A DNA stretch of 64,000 nucleotides from an uncultured Paracoccaceae bacterium (GCA_947500055.1 CANMQO010000001.1:62001-126000); one strand, 5' to 3'; shown: positions 56,087 through 64,000, numbered from the stretch's first letter. Notes: generated by a model from the sequence alone, not told the origin. A program made the numbers and translations.

Positions 56087-58321
56087 TCAGAGGATCAAAT
56101 CGAATGTCTTGATTAACGGCAGTTCCCGTGCCCGGGTGCCGGTCAGATCAAAAAGGGCATTGCCGAGTGCAGGCATTGATGGCGGCGTCCCAGGCTCACC
56201 CACCCCGCCCAGATGCGGGCTGGTTTCCAGTATCCGCACCTCGAACTCCGGCACGTTATGCATTCGCATCGCGTCATAGTCATAGAAATTGTACTGCTCT
56301 GCCGCGCCGTCGCTGAATGTCACCTCGCCCTGCATCGCGGCAGAGAATCCAAAGACCGCACCGGAGGTCATCTGCGCCTCGACGATACTGGGGTCGAGTG
56401 CCGTGCCCACATCACAGGCGATCCAGCATTTGTTGAGGCGGATCCCGTTGCCGGTGTCTTCAACCTCCACCACTTCTGCAACAGGTGTGCCGAAGGAATA
56501 GGTGAAGCCGATGCCGCGCCCGATATTGGCGGGTGTTTCGCTGCCCCAGTTTGACATCTCTCCCACGGTCTCAATGACACCGGCGGAAGGCGCATGTTCC
56601 GCGCGGGCCATGGCCAGCCTGAATTCCAGCGGGTCGGTGCCTGCGGCATGCGCCATTTCATCGATGAATGTGTCAAAGAAGAACCCGTTGAAGGAGTTGC
56701 CGACCGATCGCCAGAACCCAAGCGGCACCTGCAAATCCGTCAGATGCCCGGTGATCCGGTAGTTGGGGATGCTATAGGGTTGATCGGCTGCCCCTTCCAC
56801 ATGCCCCCGGTCCGGCCCTGGCGGGATTTGCCCAACCAGCCGCATGGAGGAGTTATGCGTGACAGATGGGGCGGCGATTTTACCGTCCAGCAGTTGCGCC
56901 TGCCCATTGGCGACGACACCCCGGAACCGCGCCATGGCGGCGGGGCGATAGAAATCGTGGCGCATATCTTCTTCCCGGCTCCAGGTCATGCGGATCGGGG
57001 TGCCGGGGAATTGCTTGGCGATCTTTGCGGCATGCACCGAGAAGTCAAACTCCCCCCGTCGTCCGAAGCCGCCCCCAAGCAGGGTTGTATGCACGGTGAC
57101 CTGTTCCGGGGTCAGACCACAGGCCTCGGCGCATTTGTCGCGCACGATGATGGGGGCCTGGTTGCCGGACCAGACCTCAAGGTGTGTATCAGTGTAGAGC
57201 GCGGTGGCATTCATCGGCTCCATCGTGGCGTGGGCGAGAAAGGGAACGGTGTATTCCGCAGTGATTTCAGTGCCTTCAACCGCGCCATTCACATCTCCGT
57301 CATCACGGGTGCTGCTGTCCGGGTCATTATCAAGCGAGGCCCTGATCGCTGCCATCAGCCCGTCTGTGTCTGCCGGGTAGTTCGCTGCCTCCCATTCGAT
57401 ATCGACCATTTCGGCGGCCTGGATCGCGAGCCACGTATTGCTGGCCACCACGCCGATCCCGTCACCCAGATCAACGATTGCCTCAACGCCGGGCATGTCT
57501 TTTGCGGCGCTGTCGTCATAGCTTGTCATGCCGCTGCGGCGCGGGTTCATCCGTACCGTGGCAAATTTCATGCCCTCCAGCTTGGTGTCGGCCGCATAGG
57601 GCGCGGTGCCGGTGGATTTGCCGATCATGTCGGTTCGGGGCATGGATTTGCCAAGGTATTTCCAGTCGGCTTTCGCCCGCAATGGGACCTCGGGGGGCGT
57701 GATGTCGCGGACAGCTTCGGCAAGGCTGGTATAGGTCAGTTCGGTACCGTCGGGCGCGATGACCTTGCCGTTTTCGGTCCGCAGGGTGCTGGCATCGACG
57801 CCGAGTTGTGCAGCCGCAGCCAGTTTCAACGCCTCGCGGGCGGACGCTCCGGCGTGCCGCATGCGTTCATATGCGTCCTTGATCGAGGTGGACCCGCCGG
57901 TGACCTGCAGGTTCAGCAGCTTGCCAACCATGCCGATATTCTGGCGCAGGTTATGTTTGAATTCAGTGTCAGCGTAATGATGGAAGGGCAGGGCGAGCCC
58001 AAGCAGCGCCTGATTGTAATAGGCCTGTGCCGGGGGCCCGTGCAGGACGGTGATATCGTCCCATGCCAGATCCATTTCGTCGGCCACCAGTGCGGCCAGG
58101 GTTGTATGCACACCCTGTCCCATCTCTGCACGCGGGGCGATGATCGTCACCCCGTCCTGATTGATCAGGATATAGGGGTTCAGGGTTGCCTCACCCTCTC
58201 CGGCGGTCAGCGGGTTGGGCGCATCCTTGCGCACCATATAGACACCAAATGCGGCCCCGCCTGCGATGGCAGCCACCCCGACCAGGAATGTACGCCGTGC
58301 GATTTTGCCGATGCTGGCCAT
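56087..58321 (-). CDS. Molybdopterin-binding subunit of a xanthine dehydrogenase-family oxidoreductase (IorB-like), Tat-exported
   Basis: The 744-residue subunit has an N-terminal twin-arginine signal (ARRTFLVGVAAIAGGAAFGVYM) and two catalytic halves like isoquinoline 1-oxidoreductase beta subunits. It shows LGGGFGRRGEFDFSVHAAKIA and AHATMEPMNATALY. The C-terminal GVGEPGTPPSMPALGNALFDLTG carries the expected catalytic Glu. It probably hydroxylates an aldehyde or N-heterocycle in the periplasm. The small Fe-S subunit gene lies three bases upstream; no FAD subunit is present, as expected for the Ior type. Confidence 0.88.
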   Translation of the reverse strand: MASIGKIARRTFLVGVAAIAGGAAFGVYMVRKDAPNPLTAGEGEATLNPYILINQDGVTIIAPRAEMGQGVHTTLAALVADEMDLAWDDITVLHGPPAQAYYNQALLGLALPFHHYADTEFKHNLRQNIGMVGKLLNLQVTGGSTSIKDAYERMRHAGASAREALKLAAAAQLGVDASTLRTENGKVIAPDGTELTYTSLAEAVRDITPPEVPLRAKADWKYLGKSMPRTDMIGKSTGTAPYAADTKLEGMKFATVRMNPRRSGMTSYDDSAAKDMPGVEAIVDLGDGIGVVASNTWLAIQAAEMVDIEWEAANYPADTDGLMAAIRASLDNDPDSSTRDDGDVNGAVEGTEITAEYTVPFLAHATMEPMNATALYTDTHLEVWSGNQAPIIVRDKCAEACGLTPEQVTVHTTLLGGGFGRRGEFDFSVHAAKIAKQFPGTPIRMTWSREEDMRHDFYRPAAMARFRGVVANGQAQLLDGKIAAPSVTHNSSMRLVGQIPPGPDRGHVEGAADQPYSIPNYRITGHLTDLQVPLGFWRSVGNSFNGFFFDTFIDEMAHAAGTDPLEFRLAMARAEHAPSAGVIETVGEMSNWGSETPANIGRGIGFTYSFGTPVAEVVEVEDTGNGIRLNKCWIACDVGTALDPSIVEAQMTSGAVFGFSAAMQGEVTFSDGAAEQYNFYDYDAMRMHNVPEFEVRILETSPHLGGVGEPGTPPSMPALGNALFDLTGTRARELPLIKTFDLIL

Positions 58322-58324
58322 GGT

Positions 58325-58789
58325 TCAAGCCTCCTGAATGCGCTGGGCGGCGTCTTTGATCGCGGCGCGAATGCGCGGATAGGTTCCGCAGCGGCAAAGG
58401 TTGCCTTGCATCGCGTCATCGATGTCCTGATCGGTTGGGTTGGGCGTTTGCGCCAGAAGGGCGGCGGCGTTCATGATCTGGCCGGATTGGCAATAGCCGC
58501 ATTGGGCGACCTGATGGTCGACCCATGTTTGCTGGATCGTGGCCATGTTATCAGGGGTGCCCAGACCTTCGATTGTTGTGACGTCACCCCAGACATCAGC
58601 AAGGGCGACCTGACAGGAGCGGACGGCCTCCCCGTCGATATGCACGGTACAGGCGCCGCAGGCGGCGACACCGCAGCCGAATTTTGTGCCCGTCAGCCCA
58701 ATCTCGTCCCGAAGCACCCAAAGCAGGGGGACATCACCGGGCAGGTCGACGGTTTGCGGATGACCGTTGATTGTGAGCGTCGTGGGCAT
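58325..58789 (-). CDS. (2Fe-2S)-binding small subunit (IorA-like)
   Basis: The 154-residue protein has the plant-type ferredoxin cluster [15 protein letters not shown] and the second cluster motifs [16 protein letters not shown] and [14 protein letters not shown], typical of molybdenum hydroxylases. It has no signal peptide and would be exported with the Tat-bearing large subunit. Start [10 protein letters not shown] (58789) has GAGGTCC upstream. Electrons probably go to a cytochrome, but no cytochrome gene is adjacent. Confidence 0.9.
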   Translation of the reverse strand: MPTTLTINGHPQTVDLPGDVPLLWVLRDEIGLTGTKFGCGVAACGACTVHIDGEAVRSCQVALADVWGDVTTIEGLGTPDNMATIQQTWVDHQVAQCGYCQSGQIMNAAALLAQTPNPTDQDIDDAMQGNLCRCGTYPRIRAAIKDAAQRIQEA

Positions 58790-59031
58790 GTGGGACCTCA
58801 TGCAATAAGTGAACGGTTTAGTTTAGATTACCCGTTGGGCCGCGATCCCGCAAGCTGTTTAGGCAGTTGCGATACCTTTGATCCGGAAAAACCCGTGGGG
58901 TGTGGAGTTTCGCGATACGGTGCTGGGCAACCCATGCGGTTTGGGTCATTGGGGGGTCAACGCCAGGTGGGGCGCAACTCGGCTCAATCGCGCGCCGCAG
59001 GCAAAGCGGTGGCACTGCGTTTCAACGGCGT

Positions 59032-59053
59032 AAGATGGGTTTTAACCCATCTT
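59032..59053. terminator. Inverted repeat related to the murD-end palindrome
   Basis: AAGATGGGTT (59032-59041) and AACCCATCTT (59044-59053) pair across TT. The arms are almost the same as those of the palindrome at 16183-16210, and both are preceded by CGT. It lies ten bases past the stop of the minus-strand AHSA1 protein gene, so a role at transcript 3' ends is likely. Confidence 0.65.
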
Positions 59054-59063
59054 CGTTGATCAC

Positions 59064-59525
59064 TCAGGCATGAACGGGTGTCTTGGCAGTTGTCGCAAAA
59101 CAGCCCAGCACAACGTCCCAACCGTGCAGGTAGCTGGTGCTGACCGCGTCGGCCAGATCGCCCAGAATATCGAAACCCCCGTGACACAGATCGCAACGGG
59201 TGCCGTTTTCCGTCGCTGTGAAGGCCAGTGTGACAACAGTTGCTTCATCTTCCGACTTGCCCGGGTGCCATGTGAATGCGAGGTATTTGCCCGGATCATA
59301 GGCCAGGATGGTTCCCCAGATTTCCGTTTTGCCTTCGTCGGTGATCTCGGAGATGTGGCCGTCCTTATGGGTGTCGAACCCGATTTTTCGGGGCGCCTTG
59401 TTTTTCGCGGCCGAAACCGAATGGCTGGCCCCGGGCCACCATTGGTCGATCCCGCCGGTAAACAGCGCAAATGCCTCTGCCGGGGGCAGGGGAACGGTGA
59501 TTGATTTGTTGATCGGGTCATTCAT
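59064..59525 (-). CDS. AHSA1/SRPBCC domain protein
   Basis: The 153-residue protein starts MNDPINKSITVPLPPAEAFALFTGGIDQWWP, the usual SRPBCC opening, and has WGTILAYDPGKYLAFTWHPGKSEDEATVVTLAFTATENGT in the middle and LGDLADAVSTSYLHGWDVVLGCF at the end. These proteins bind hydrophobic ligands in a helix-grip fold. It overlaps the upstream ArsR gene by eight bases. ArsR-SRPBCC pairs are common, and the protein may act on whatever the regulator responds to. Confidence 0.87.
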   Translation of the reverse strand: MNDPINKSITVPLPPAEAFALFTGGIDQWWPGASHSVSAAKNKAPRKIGFDTHKDGHISEITDEGKTEIWGTILAYDPGKYLAFTWHPGKSEDEATVVTLAFTATENGTRCDLCHGGFDILGDLADAVSTSYLHGWDVVLGCFATTAKTPVHA

Positions 59526-59850
59526 CGGATTTTCCTTTGGCTTGGTCCTCGGCGGCGCGCGCAAATGCCGCGAGCGCGTCATCCCACAGATCGTCAAGAT
59601 ACTGACGCAATCTATCCACCCCATCAGGGGCAATTGCATATAGCCGCCGGTTTCCCGCCGGTGTCACCGTCAGCAGCCCTGCATCGGACAAGACGCGCAA
59701 GTGTTGGCTGACCGCCGGGCGGCTGATCGGCATGGGGGCGGCGATGGCACCCACGGGTAGCGGACCGCTGCGCAACCGCTGGATGATATCCCGGCGGGTA
59801 GGGTCTGCCAATGCGGTCATTGTGGCGGCTATTGCATCTTCGTAGCTCAT
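59518..59850 (-). CDS. ArsR family transcriptional regulator
   Basis: The 110-residue protein is a winged-helix repressor: TMTALADPTRRDIIQRLRSGPLPVGAIAAPMPISRPAVSQHLRVLSDAGLLTVTPAGNRRLYAIAP. It lacks a CxC metal motif in the recognition region, so metal sensing is unlikely. It belongs to the subgroup paired with SRPBCC genes. A perfect palindrome covers its start codon (59849-59867), which points to autorepression. Confidence 0.88.
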   Translation of the reverse strand: MSYEDAIAATMTALADPTRRDIIQRLRSGPLPVGAIAAPMPISRPAVSQHLRVLSDAGLLTVTPAGNRRLYAIAPDGVDRLRQYLDDLWDDALAAFARAAEDQAKGKSDE

Positions 59851-59867
59851 GACTTACCGTAAGTCAT
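59849..59867. promoter_or_regulatory. ArsR-type operator overlapping the arsR start codon
   Basis: ATGACTTAC (59849-59857) and GTAAGTCAT (59859-59867) are perfect arms around one C. The left edge includes two bases of the minus-strand start codon (59850-59848). A repressor bound here would block its own transcription or translation start. Confidence 0.65.
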
Positions 59868-59983
59868 CGCTTACCATTTGTCAATCATGGCCTGCGACCC
59901 TTGAAGCCCCTGACACCGGCCACTAAGACTCTGTCAGGATTTTAGAACTAGGACGAAGATCGTCCGGATATGAGGCAGATAAC

Positions 59984-60604
59984 ATGCAAGACCCCGTCGA
60001 GACCTATATGAACCTTGTCCCCATGGTGGTTGAACAAACTGCCCGTGGTGAGCGCGCCTACGATATTTTTTCCCGCCTGTTGAAAGAGCGGATCATCTTT
60101 CTCAACGGTCCCGTCCATGACGGGATGAGCCAGCTGGTGGTCGCACAGCTGCTGCATCTTGAGGCTGAGAACCCCAAGAAGGAAATCAGCATGTATATCA
60201 ACAGCCCCGGCGGCGTCGTCACCTCGGGCCTGTCGATCTATGACACGATGCAATATATCCGCCCCAAAGTGTCCACCCTTGTGATTGGTCAGGCTGCCTC
60301 CATGGGGTCGCTGTTGTTGACCGCAGGTCATGCCGGCATGCGCTTTTCGCTGCCCAATTCCCGTGTCATGGTCCACCAGCCATCGGGTGGTTATCAGGGG
60401 CAGGCGACGGATATCATGATCCACGCCCAGGAAACCCAGAAGCTGAAGGATCGCCTGAACGAGATCTATGTCAAACATACGGGTCAAACCCTGAAGAAGG
60501 TCGAAACCGCGCTGGAGCGTGACAACTTCATGTCGCCGGAAGAGGCGAAGGATTGGGGTCTGATCGACGAGATCGTGGAGAACCGCGAGAAGTCTGAAGA
60601 CTAG
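59984..60604 (+). CDS. clpP: ATP-dependent Clp protease proteolytic subunit
   Basis: The 206-residue serine protease forms the ClpXP/ClpAP chamber. The catalytic triad is Ser106 ([11 protein letters not shown]), His131 ([11 protein letters not shown]) and Asp180 ([18 protein letters not shown]). [17 protein letters not shown] is the conserved oxyanion region. It is followed by clpX with a 190-bp gap holding a stem-loop. A CTTGAA sequence at 59900-59905 could be the -35 of a heat-shock promoter. Confidence 0.97.
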   Translation: MQDPVETYMNLVPMVVEQTARGERAYDIFSRLLKERIIFLNGPVHDGMSQLVVAQLLHLEAENPKKEISMYINSPGGVVTSGLSIYDTMQYIRPKVSTLVIGQAASMGSLLLTAGHAGMRFSLPNSRVMVHQPSGGYQGQATDIMIHAQETQKLKDRLNEIYVKHTGQTLKKVETALERDNFMSPEEAKDWGLIDEIVENREKSED

Positions 60605-60617
60605 CACAAATATCCTG

Positions 60618-60662
60618 CCGGTCTGGCTTGAGAACGGGCAAAACTGCGCCGTGCCAGACCGG
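60618..60662. other. Stem-loop between clpP and clpX
   Basis: CCGGTCTGGC (60618-60627) pairs perfectly with GCCAGACCGG (60653-60662) across 25 bases. It starts 14 bp after the clpP stop and may attenuate read-through into clpX or stabilise the clpP mRNA. No U-tract follows. Confidence 0.6.
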
Positions 60663-60794
60663 TGCCGCAATACTTTGTTAACGTGACCGTGCGCATGGTC
60701 ATTTTGACATTGTGGACCTTGGCGGGCTGTCCTAGTGTTGTCGCGGGGGCTGCCTGAATATTGTTTGAGCGGCCAATTGGCCAAGAGGTTTGAG

Positions 60795-62060
60795 ATGGCG
60801 AATACATCAGGTGGCGACAGCAAGAACACGCTTTACTGCAGTTTTTGTGGCAAGAGCCAACATGAGGTGCGCAAGCTGATTGCTGGCCCGACCGTCTTCA
60901 TCTGCGATGAATGCGTCGAATTGTGCATGGATATCATTCGCGAGGAAACCAAATCTGCTGGTCTGAAAGCGGGTGATGGCGTGCCGACCCCGACCGAAAT
61001 TTGTCAGGTTCTTGATGATTATGTCATCGGCCAGGTACATGCCAAGCGCGTGCTGTCTGTCGCGGTCCATAACCATTACAAGCGCCTGAACCATGCCGAT
61101 AAGTCTGATATCGAACTGGCGAAATCCAACATCATGCTGATTGGCCCAACCGGTTGCGGTAAAACCCTTCTGGCCCAGACACTTGCCCGCATTCTCGACG
61201 TGCCGTTTACCATGGCGGATGCCACCACACTGACCGAGGCCGGTTATGTGGGTGAGGATGTGGAAAATATCATTCTCAAGCTGTTGCAGGCATCCGAATA
61301 TAACGTCGAACGCGCGCAGCGCGGCATCGTTTATATCGATGAGGTCGACAAGATCACCCGCAAGTCGGACAACCCGTCGATTACCCGCGACGTGTCGGGC
61401 GAGGGTGTGCAGCAGGCCTTGCTGAAAATCATGGAAGGCACCGTGGCCTCCGTTCCGCCGCAGGGTGGCCGCAAGCATCCGCAGCAGGAATTCCTGCAAG
61501 TGGATACGACCAATATCCTGTTTATCTGTGGCGGCGCTTTCGCAGGCCTCGACAAGATTATCGGTCAGCGCGGCAAAGGGTCCGGCATGGGCTTTGGTGC
61601 CGATGTAAAGGATAATGACGACCGTGGCATAGGCGAAGTGTTCCAGGATCTGGAGCCGGAGGATCTGCTGAAATACGGGTTGATCCCTGAATTTGTGGGC
61701 CGTTTGCCGGTGATTGCAACGTTGACCGATCTGGATGAGGACGCACTGATCACCATCCTGACCGCCCCGAAAAATGCCTTGGTCAAGCAATATCAGCGCC
61801 TGTTTGAGCTGGAAGACACCAAGCTGACATTCACCGAAGACGCGCTGAGCGCTATCGCCAAACGCGCGATTGAGCGCAAGACCGGTGCCCGTGGTTTGCG
61901 GTCAATCATGGAAGATATCCTGCTGGATACGATGTTTGATCTGCCCGGCATGGACACCGTAACCGAGGTGGTGGTGAATGAAGAAGCGGTGACATCTGAC
62001 GTGGCCCCGCTGATGATCCACGACAAAGGCACCAAGAAAGAGTCGGCGACGGCCAGTTAA
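60795..62060 (+). CDS. clpX: ATP-dependent Clp protease ATP-binding subunit ClpX
   Basis: The 421-residue AAA+ unfoldase feeds ClpP. The N-terminal C4 zinc domain is complete ([31 protein letters not shown]). Walker A is [15 protein letters not shown], Walker B is [11 protein letters not shown], and the pore and sensor regions ([50 protein letters not shown]) follow. ATG 60795 gives the usual N terminus [11 protein letters not shown]. Confidence 0.97.
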   Translation: MANTSGGDSKNTLYCSFCGKSQHEVRKLIAGPTVFICDECVELCMDIIREETKSAGLKAGDGVPTPTEICQVLDDYVIGQVHAKRVLSVAVHNHYKRLNHADKSDIELAKSNIMLIGPTGCGKTLLAQTLARILDVPFTMADATTLTEAGYVGEDVENIILKLLQASEYNVERAQRGIVYIDEVDKITRKSDNPSITRDVSGEGVQQALLKIMEGTVASVPPQGGRKHPQQEFLQVDTTNILFICGGAFAGLDKIIGQRGKGSGMGFGADVKDNDDRGIGEVFQDLEPEDLLKYGLIPEFVGRLPVIATLTDLDEDALITILTAPKNALVKQYQRLFELEDTKLTFTEDALSAIAKRAIERKTGARGLRSIMEDILLDTMFDLPGMDTVTEVVVNEEAVTSDVAPLMIHDKGTKKESATAS

Positions 62061-62063
62061 ACC

Positions 62064-62447
62064 ATGGTCGTCCGGCATATTTCAACGGGTTCCCCATTTG
62101 AAAAGCAGATCGGTTACAGCCGCGCGGTTGTTGCCGATGGTTGGGTTTTTGTTGCCGGGACAACGGGTTACGATTACGCGACCATGGTGATGCCTGACAA
62201 TGTGGTGGATCAGTGTCGTAATGCGCTGGCCACCATCGGGAAGGCGTTGGAGGAGGCGGGCAGCAGCCTCGACCATGTGGTGCGGGTGAATTACATCGTA
62301 CCGAATGCGGATGATTGGCCCGATTGCTGGCCTGTCACATCGGCGGCCTTCGCCAAGGCGCTGCCAGCCGCCACCATGATTTCAGCCGCCTTGCAGACCC
62401 CGGAAATGAAGATCGAGATTGAGGTCACCGCGCGCATTCCGGCCTAG
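62064..62447 (+). CDS. RidA family protein
   Basis: The 127-residue protein fits the RidA/YjgF fold: SPFEKQIGYSRAVVADGWVFVAGTTGYD, then VDQCRNALATIGKALEEAGSSLDHVVRVNYIV, and a C-terminal PAATMISAALQTPEMKIEIEVTARIPA. The Arg of VRVNYIV stands near the usual substrate site. RidA proteins hydrolyse reactive enamines and imines, but several subgroups have other substrates. It is three bases after clpX and likely co-transcribed. Confidence 0.85.
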   Translation: MVVRHISTGSPFEKQIGYSRAVVADGWVFVAGTTGYDYATMVMPDNVVDQCRNALATIGKALEEAGSSLDHVVRVNYIVPNADDWPDCWPVTSAAFAKALPAATMISAALQTPEMKIEIEVTARIPA

Positions 62448-62565
62448 AGCGTTATGTGATACGTGATGTTTCAGGTATTTCGTCAAACGCTGTGGGTGGG
62501 CTTGATCACACTGGACCTTTGCCTGCGCTTGGTGCATGACAAAACCACTTAACCGGAGACGCGCA

Positions 62566-62949
62566 ATGGGCCTTGGTCACAACATCAAACGCATTTTCAC
62601 CTGGTGGGACGGTCAGTCCTTTGGCACGCAGCTATGGACCAGCCGGAATGGGCAGAAGGTTGGCGAGGATGCGGAAGGCAATGTGTTTTACCGCAATGCT
62701 GATGGCAGCCGCCGTTGGGTGATTTATAATGGTGAGAATGAGGCGTCGCGCGTCACCCCCGAATGGCATGGTTGGCTGCATCACACCTGGGACGAAGCCC
62801 CAAGTGAAGTAGCACCCAGGCGGAAGGATTGGGAGAAGCCACATCAGGAGAACCTGACAGGCACTGCGGCCGCTTATGCCCCTGCAGGATCCATTCGCAA
62901 GGCTGCCCCTGCTGAGCGCGCTGACTACGAGGCGTGGTCACCCGAATAG
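62566..62949 (+). CDS. NDUFA12-like complex I accessory subunit
   Basis: The 127-residue protein is the bacterial form of the 17.2-kDa subunit of NADH:ubiquinone oxidoreductase, kept in alphaproteobacteria. The hallmarks are FTWWDGQSFGTQLWTSRNGQKVGEDAEGNVFYRN, GSRRWVIYNGENEASRVTPEWHGWLHHTWDEAP and KPHQENLTGT. ATG 62566 has GGAG seven bases upstream. Its place upstream of a DUF2155 gene is conserved in the group. Confidence 0.92.
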   Translation: MGLGHNIKRIFTWWDGQSFGTQLWTSRNGQKVGEDAEGNVFYRNADGSRRWVIYNGENEASRVTPEWHGWLHHTWDEAPSEVAPRRKDWEKPHQENLTGTAAAYAPAGSIRKAAPAERADYEAWSPE

Positions 62950-62962
62950 GGGCCCTTTCGTC

Positions 62963-63322
62963 ATGCGCAAGTTTCTGACATCCTGTTTCTTCTCCGCCTT
63001 TGCCTGCGCTGCAGCGGGACAAGAGGTGACCGATGGTCCGGGCGGTGATTTGCGTGTGTTGGACAAGTTGACAGGCGCCGTCACTGATATGACCTTGCGG
63101 ATCGGCGAGACAGGCCAGCTGGGATATTTGCGTGTGAAGCTGAATGCCTGCCGTTATCCGGTGGACAACCCGTCAGGCGACGCATTTGCCGAATTGGAAG
63201 TGCATTATCAGGACGAGGCCGCGCCTGTTTTTTCCGGTTGGATGCTGGCGTCGGCCCCGGCATTGAACGCGATTGATCATCCGCGTTACGATGTCTGGGC
63301 GTTGCGCTGTATGACTTCCTGA
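62963..63322 (+). CDS. DUF2155 family exported protein
   Basis: The 119-residue protein has a signal peptide (MRKFLTSCFFSAFACAAAGQ). The DUF2155 core follows: LRVLDKLTGAVTDMTLRIGETGQLGYLRVKLNACRYP, then EVHYQDEAAPVFSGWMLASAPALNAIDHPRYDVWALRC. Two cysteines (ACRYP, ALRC) may form a disulfide. Function is unknown. Its final 37 bases overlap the convergent aat gene. Confidence 0.87.
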   Translation: MRKFLTSCFFSAFACAAAGQEVTDGPGGDLRVLDKLTGAVTDMTLRIGETGQLGYLRVKLNACRYPVDNPSGDAFAELEVHYQDEAAPVFSGWMLASAPALNAIDHPRYDVWALRCMTS

Positions 63323-63936
63323 ACCGAGGGGAGCACCCCGGGTGCGATGAATGAGGCTTGCCCCTCAATCGCGTCCGCCAGTTGTTGGCGGTATGCGCCC
63401 CGGCTGATTTCAATCGCCCCAAGGCTGGCCAGATGGGGCGTGATGAACTGCGTGTCAAAGAGCGTGAACCCGCCTCGCCGCAACCTGTCCACCAGATAGG
63501 CCAGCGCCATTTTCGATGCATCCTTGGATCGGCTGAACATGCTTTCGCCAAAAAAGGCAGCACCAATTGTCACCCCGTAAACACCGCCCACCAGCCTGGA
63601 CCCTTCCCAGATTTCCACCGAATGCGCGTGTTTACGATGGAAAAGGGTGAGATAGAGATCGAAGATCGTGTCATTGATCCATGTCTCTTCCCGATCTGCA
63701 CAACCCGCCAGGGTTTCGGCGAAAGCGGCGTTCACGCTGGCCCGCAGATGCCCGCGTCGCATGGTGCGCGCGAGGCTGCGAGATATCCGAAAACCATCCA
63801 ATGGAAACACCCCGCGCCGCCTGGGATCAACCCAGAACACATCCGGGTCATCGCGCCCTTCGGACATGGGAAAGACGCCGACCCTGTAAGCCTGCAAGAG
63901 CAGGTCCGCTGTCAGGGTCGGTTCATCATCCCGCAT
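63286..63936 (-). CDS. aat: Leucyl/phenylalanyl-tRNA-protein transferase
   Basis: The 216-residue enzyme adds Leu or Phe to N-terminal Arg or Lys, marking proteins for ClpS/ClpAP. Motifs are LLLQAYRVGVFPMSEGRDDPDVFWVDPRRRGVFPLDGFRISRSLAR, TWINDTIFDLYLTLF, HSVEIWEGSRLVGGVYGVTIGAAFFGESMFSRSKDASKMALAYLV and LFDTQFITPHLASLGAIEISR. It is downstream of accC on the minus strand with a four-base gap. Confidence 0.95.
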   Translation of the reverse strand: MRDDEPTLTADLLLQAYRVGVFPMSEGRDDPDVFWVDPRRRGVFPLDGFRISRSLARTMRRGHLRASVNAAFAETLAGCADREETWINDTIFDLYLTLFHRKHAHSVEIWEGSRLVGGVYGVTIGAAFFGESMFSRSKDASKMALAYLVDRLRRGGFTLFDTQFITPHLASLGAIEISRGAYRQQLADAIEGQASFIAPGVLPSVQEVIQRNAQTS

Positions 63937-63940
63937 CGGC

Positions 63941-64000
63941 CTAGCCGAGGTTTTGTTCCAGCCAGTGTTCCAGCCAGTGGATGTTATAGTCGCCGGTTTG
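63941..64000 (-). CDS. accC: Biotin carboxylase, C-terminal end only (cut by window edge)
   Basis: The last 19 codons of a minus-strand gene run from the window edge to a TAG at 63943-63941. The peptide includes TGDYNIHWLE and ends in EQNLG. This GDYNIHWLE-type ending is characteristic of the acetyl-CoA carboxylase biotin carboxylase subunit, and an accC-aat order is usual in Rhodobacteraceae. The start lies beyond the window. Confidence 0.75.
   Translation of the reverse strand, partial: QTGDYNIHWLEHWLEQNLG

Noticed and set aside
56594..59059. An 821-codon open frame on the plus strand across the molybdenum hydroxylase genes
   Set aside because: It is antisense to two genes with clear motifs, has no recognisable protein features and is rich in His, Gly, Asp and Arg as expected for a shadow of GC-rich coding DNA.
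1..64000. CRISPR arrays, tRNA or rRNA genes, insertion sequences, prophage genes
   Set aside because: I looked for spaced direct repeats of 20-40 bp, cloverleaf-like segments, transposase or integrase motifs and target duplications and found none.

Overview
The window is a stretch of chromosome from an alphaproteobacterium of the Rhodobacteraceae (Roseobacter group; a Loktanella/Yoonia-like genus is my guess). The evidence is gene content and order: tandem DUF2484 genes between murC and murB, a murD-ftsW-murG-murC-murB-ddl-ftsQ-ftsA-ftsZ-lpxC-bamD-recN order, the perM-hdaA-ppk-ppx block, cobS/cobT near bolA and a J-protein, and a cluster of accC, aat, DUF2155 and the complex I accessory subunit NDUFA12. 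Almost all of the sequence is coding. I see no phage, insertion sequence, CRISPR array, tRNA or rRNA.

Layout. 1-3980: 3' half of a methylmalonyl-CoA mutase gene cut by the window edge, then a glyoxalase-like protein, a TerB/J-domain co-chaperone, an endonuclease/exonuclease/phosphatase-fold enzyme and a small exported protein. 4079-9642 (minus): perM-like permease, hdaA, polyphosphate kinase and exopolyphosphatase. 9711-13337: a YceI protein and a nitric-oxide module (nnrS, nnrU, a DUF6522 protein and a newly delimited 51-residue membrane protein) divergent from an NsrR-type regulator. 13415-14317: EamA transporter. 14787-33548: the division and cell-wall cluster, interrupted by a minus-strand flavoprotein after murD and by five poorly known genes between murC and murB. 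33549-34431: an AT-rich stretch with no recognised gene. 34432-40627: a CLC transporter, DUF427, an M24 aminopeptidase, cobT and an orphan acidic protein. 40751-47571: a racemase-fold protein, cobS, msrB, two membrane proteins, a J-protein, bolA, a DUF4177 protein and gatB. 47698-56065: lytic transglycosylase, acyltransferase, pepN, glcB, a class I amidotransferase and a HemG-like flavodoxin. 56087-58789: a Tat-exported molybdenum hydroxylase pair. 59064-59850: an ArsR regulator with an AHSA1/SRPBCC protein. 59984-64000: clpP, clpX, ridA, NDUFA12, DUF2155, aat and the 3' end of accC.

How the genes work together. Most are housekeeping: peptidoglycan precursor synthesis (MurD, MurG, MurC, MurB, Ddl), septation (FtsW, FtsQ, FtsA, FtsZ), lipid A (LpxC), outer-membrane assembly (BamD), proteolysis (ClpXP, Aat), polyphosphate turnover (Ppk, Ppx), replication control (HdaA) and cobalamin synthesis (CobS, CobT), which fits the B12-dependent mutase at the left edge.

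The least explained signals are intergenic. Four separate gaps carry arrays of the core GTCGG repeated with an exact 11-bp period (4023-4060, 14590-14627, 46023-46049, 55372-55409). A palindrome at 16183-16210 contains the stop codons of both convergent genes and is partly copied at 59032-59053. Paired operator-like palindromes lie at 23472-23515, and an ArsR-type operator covers its own start codon at 59849-59867. These were read by eye. Genome-wide searches would be needed to judge their significance.
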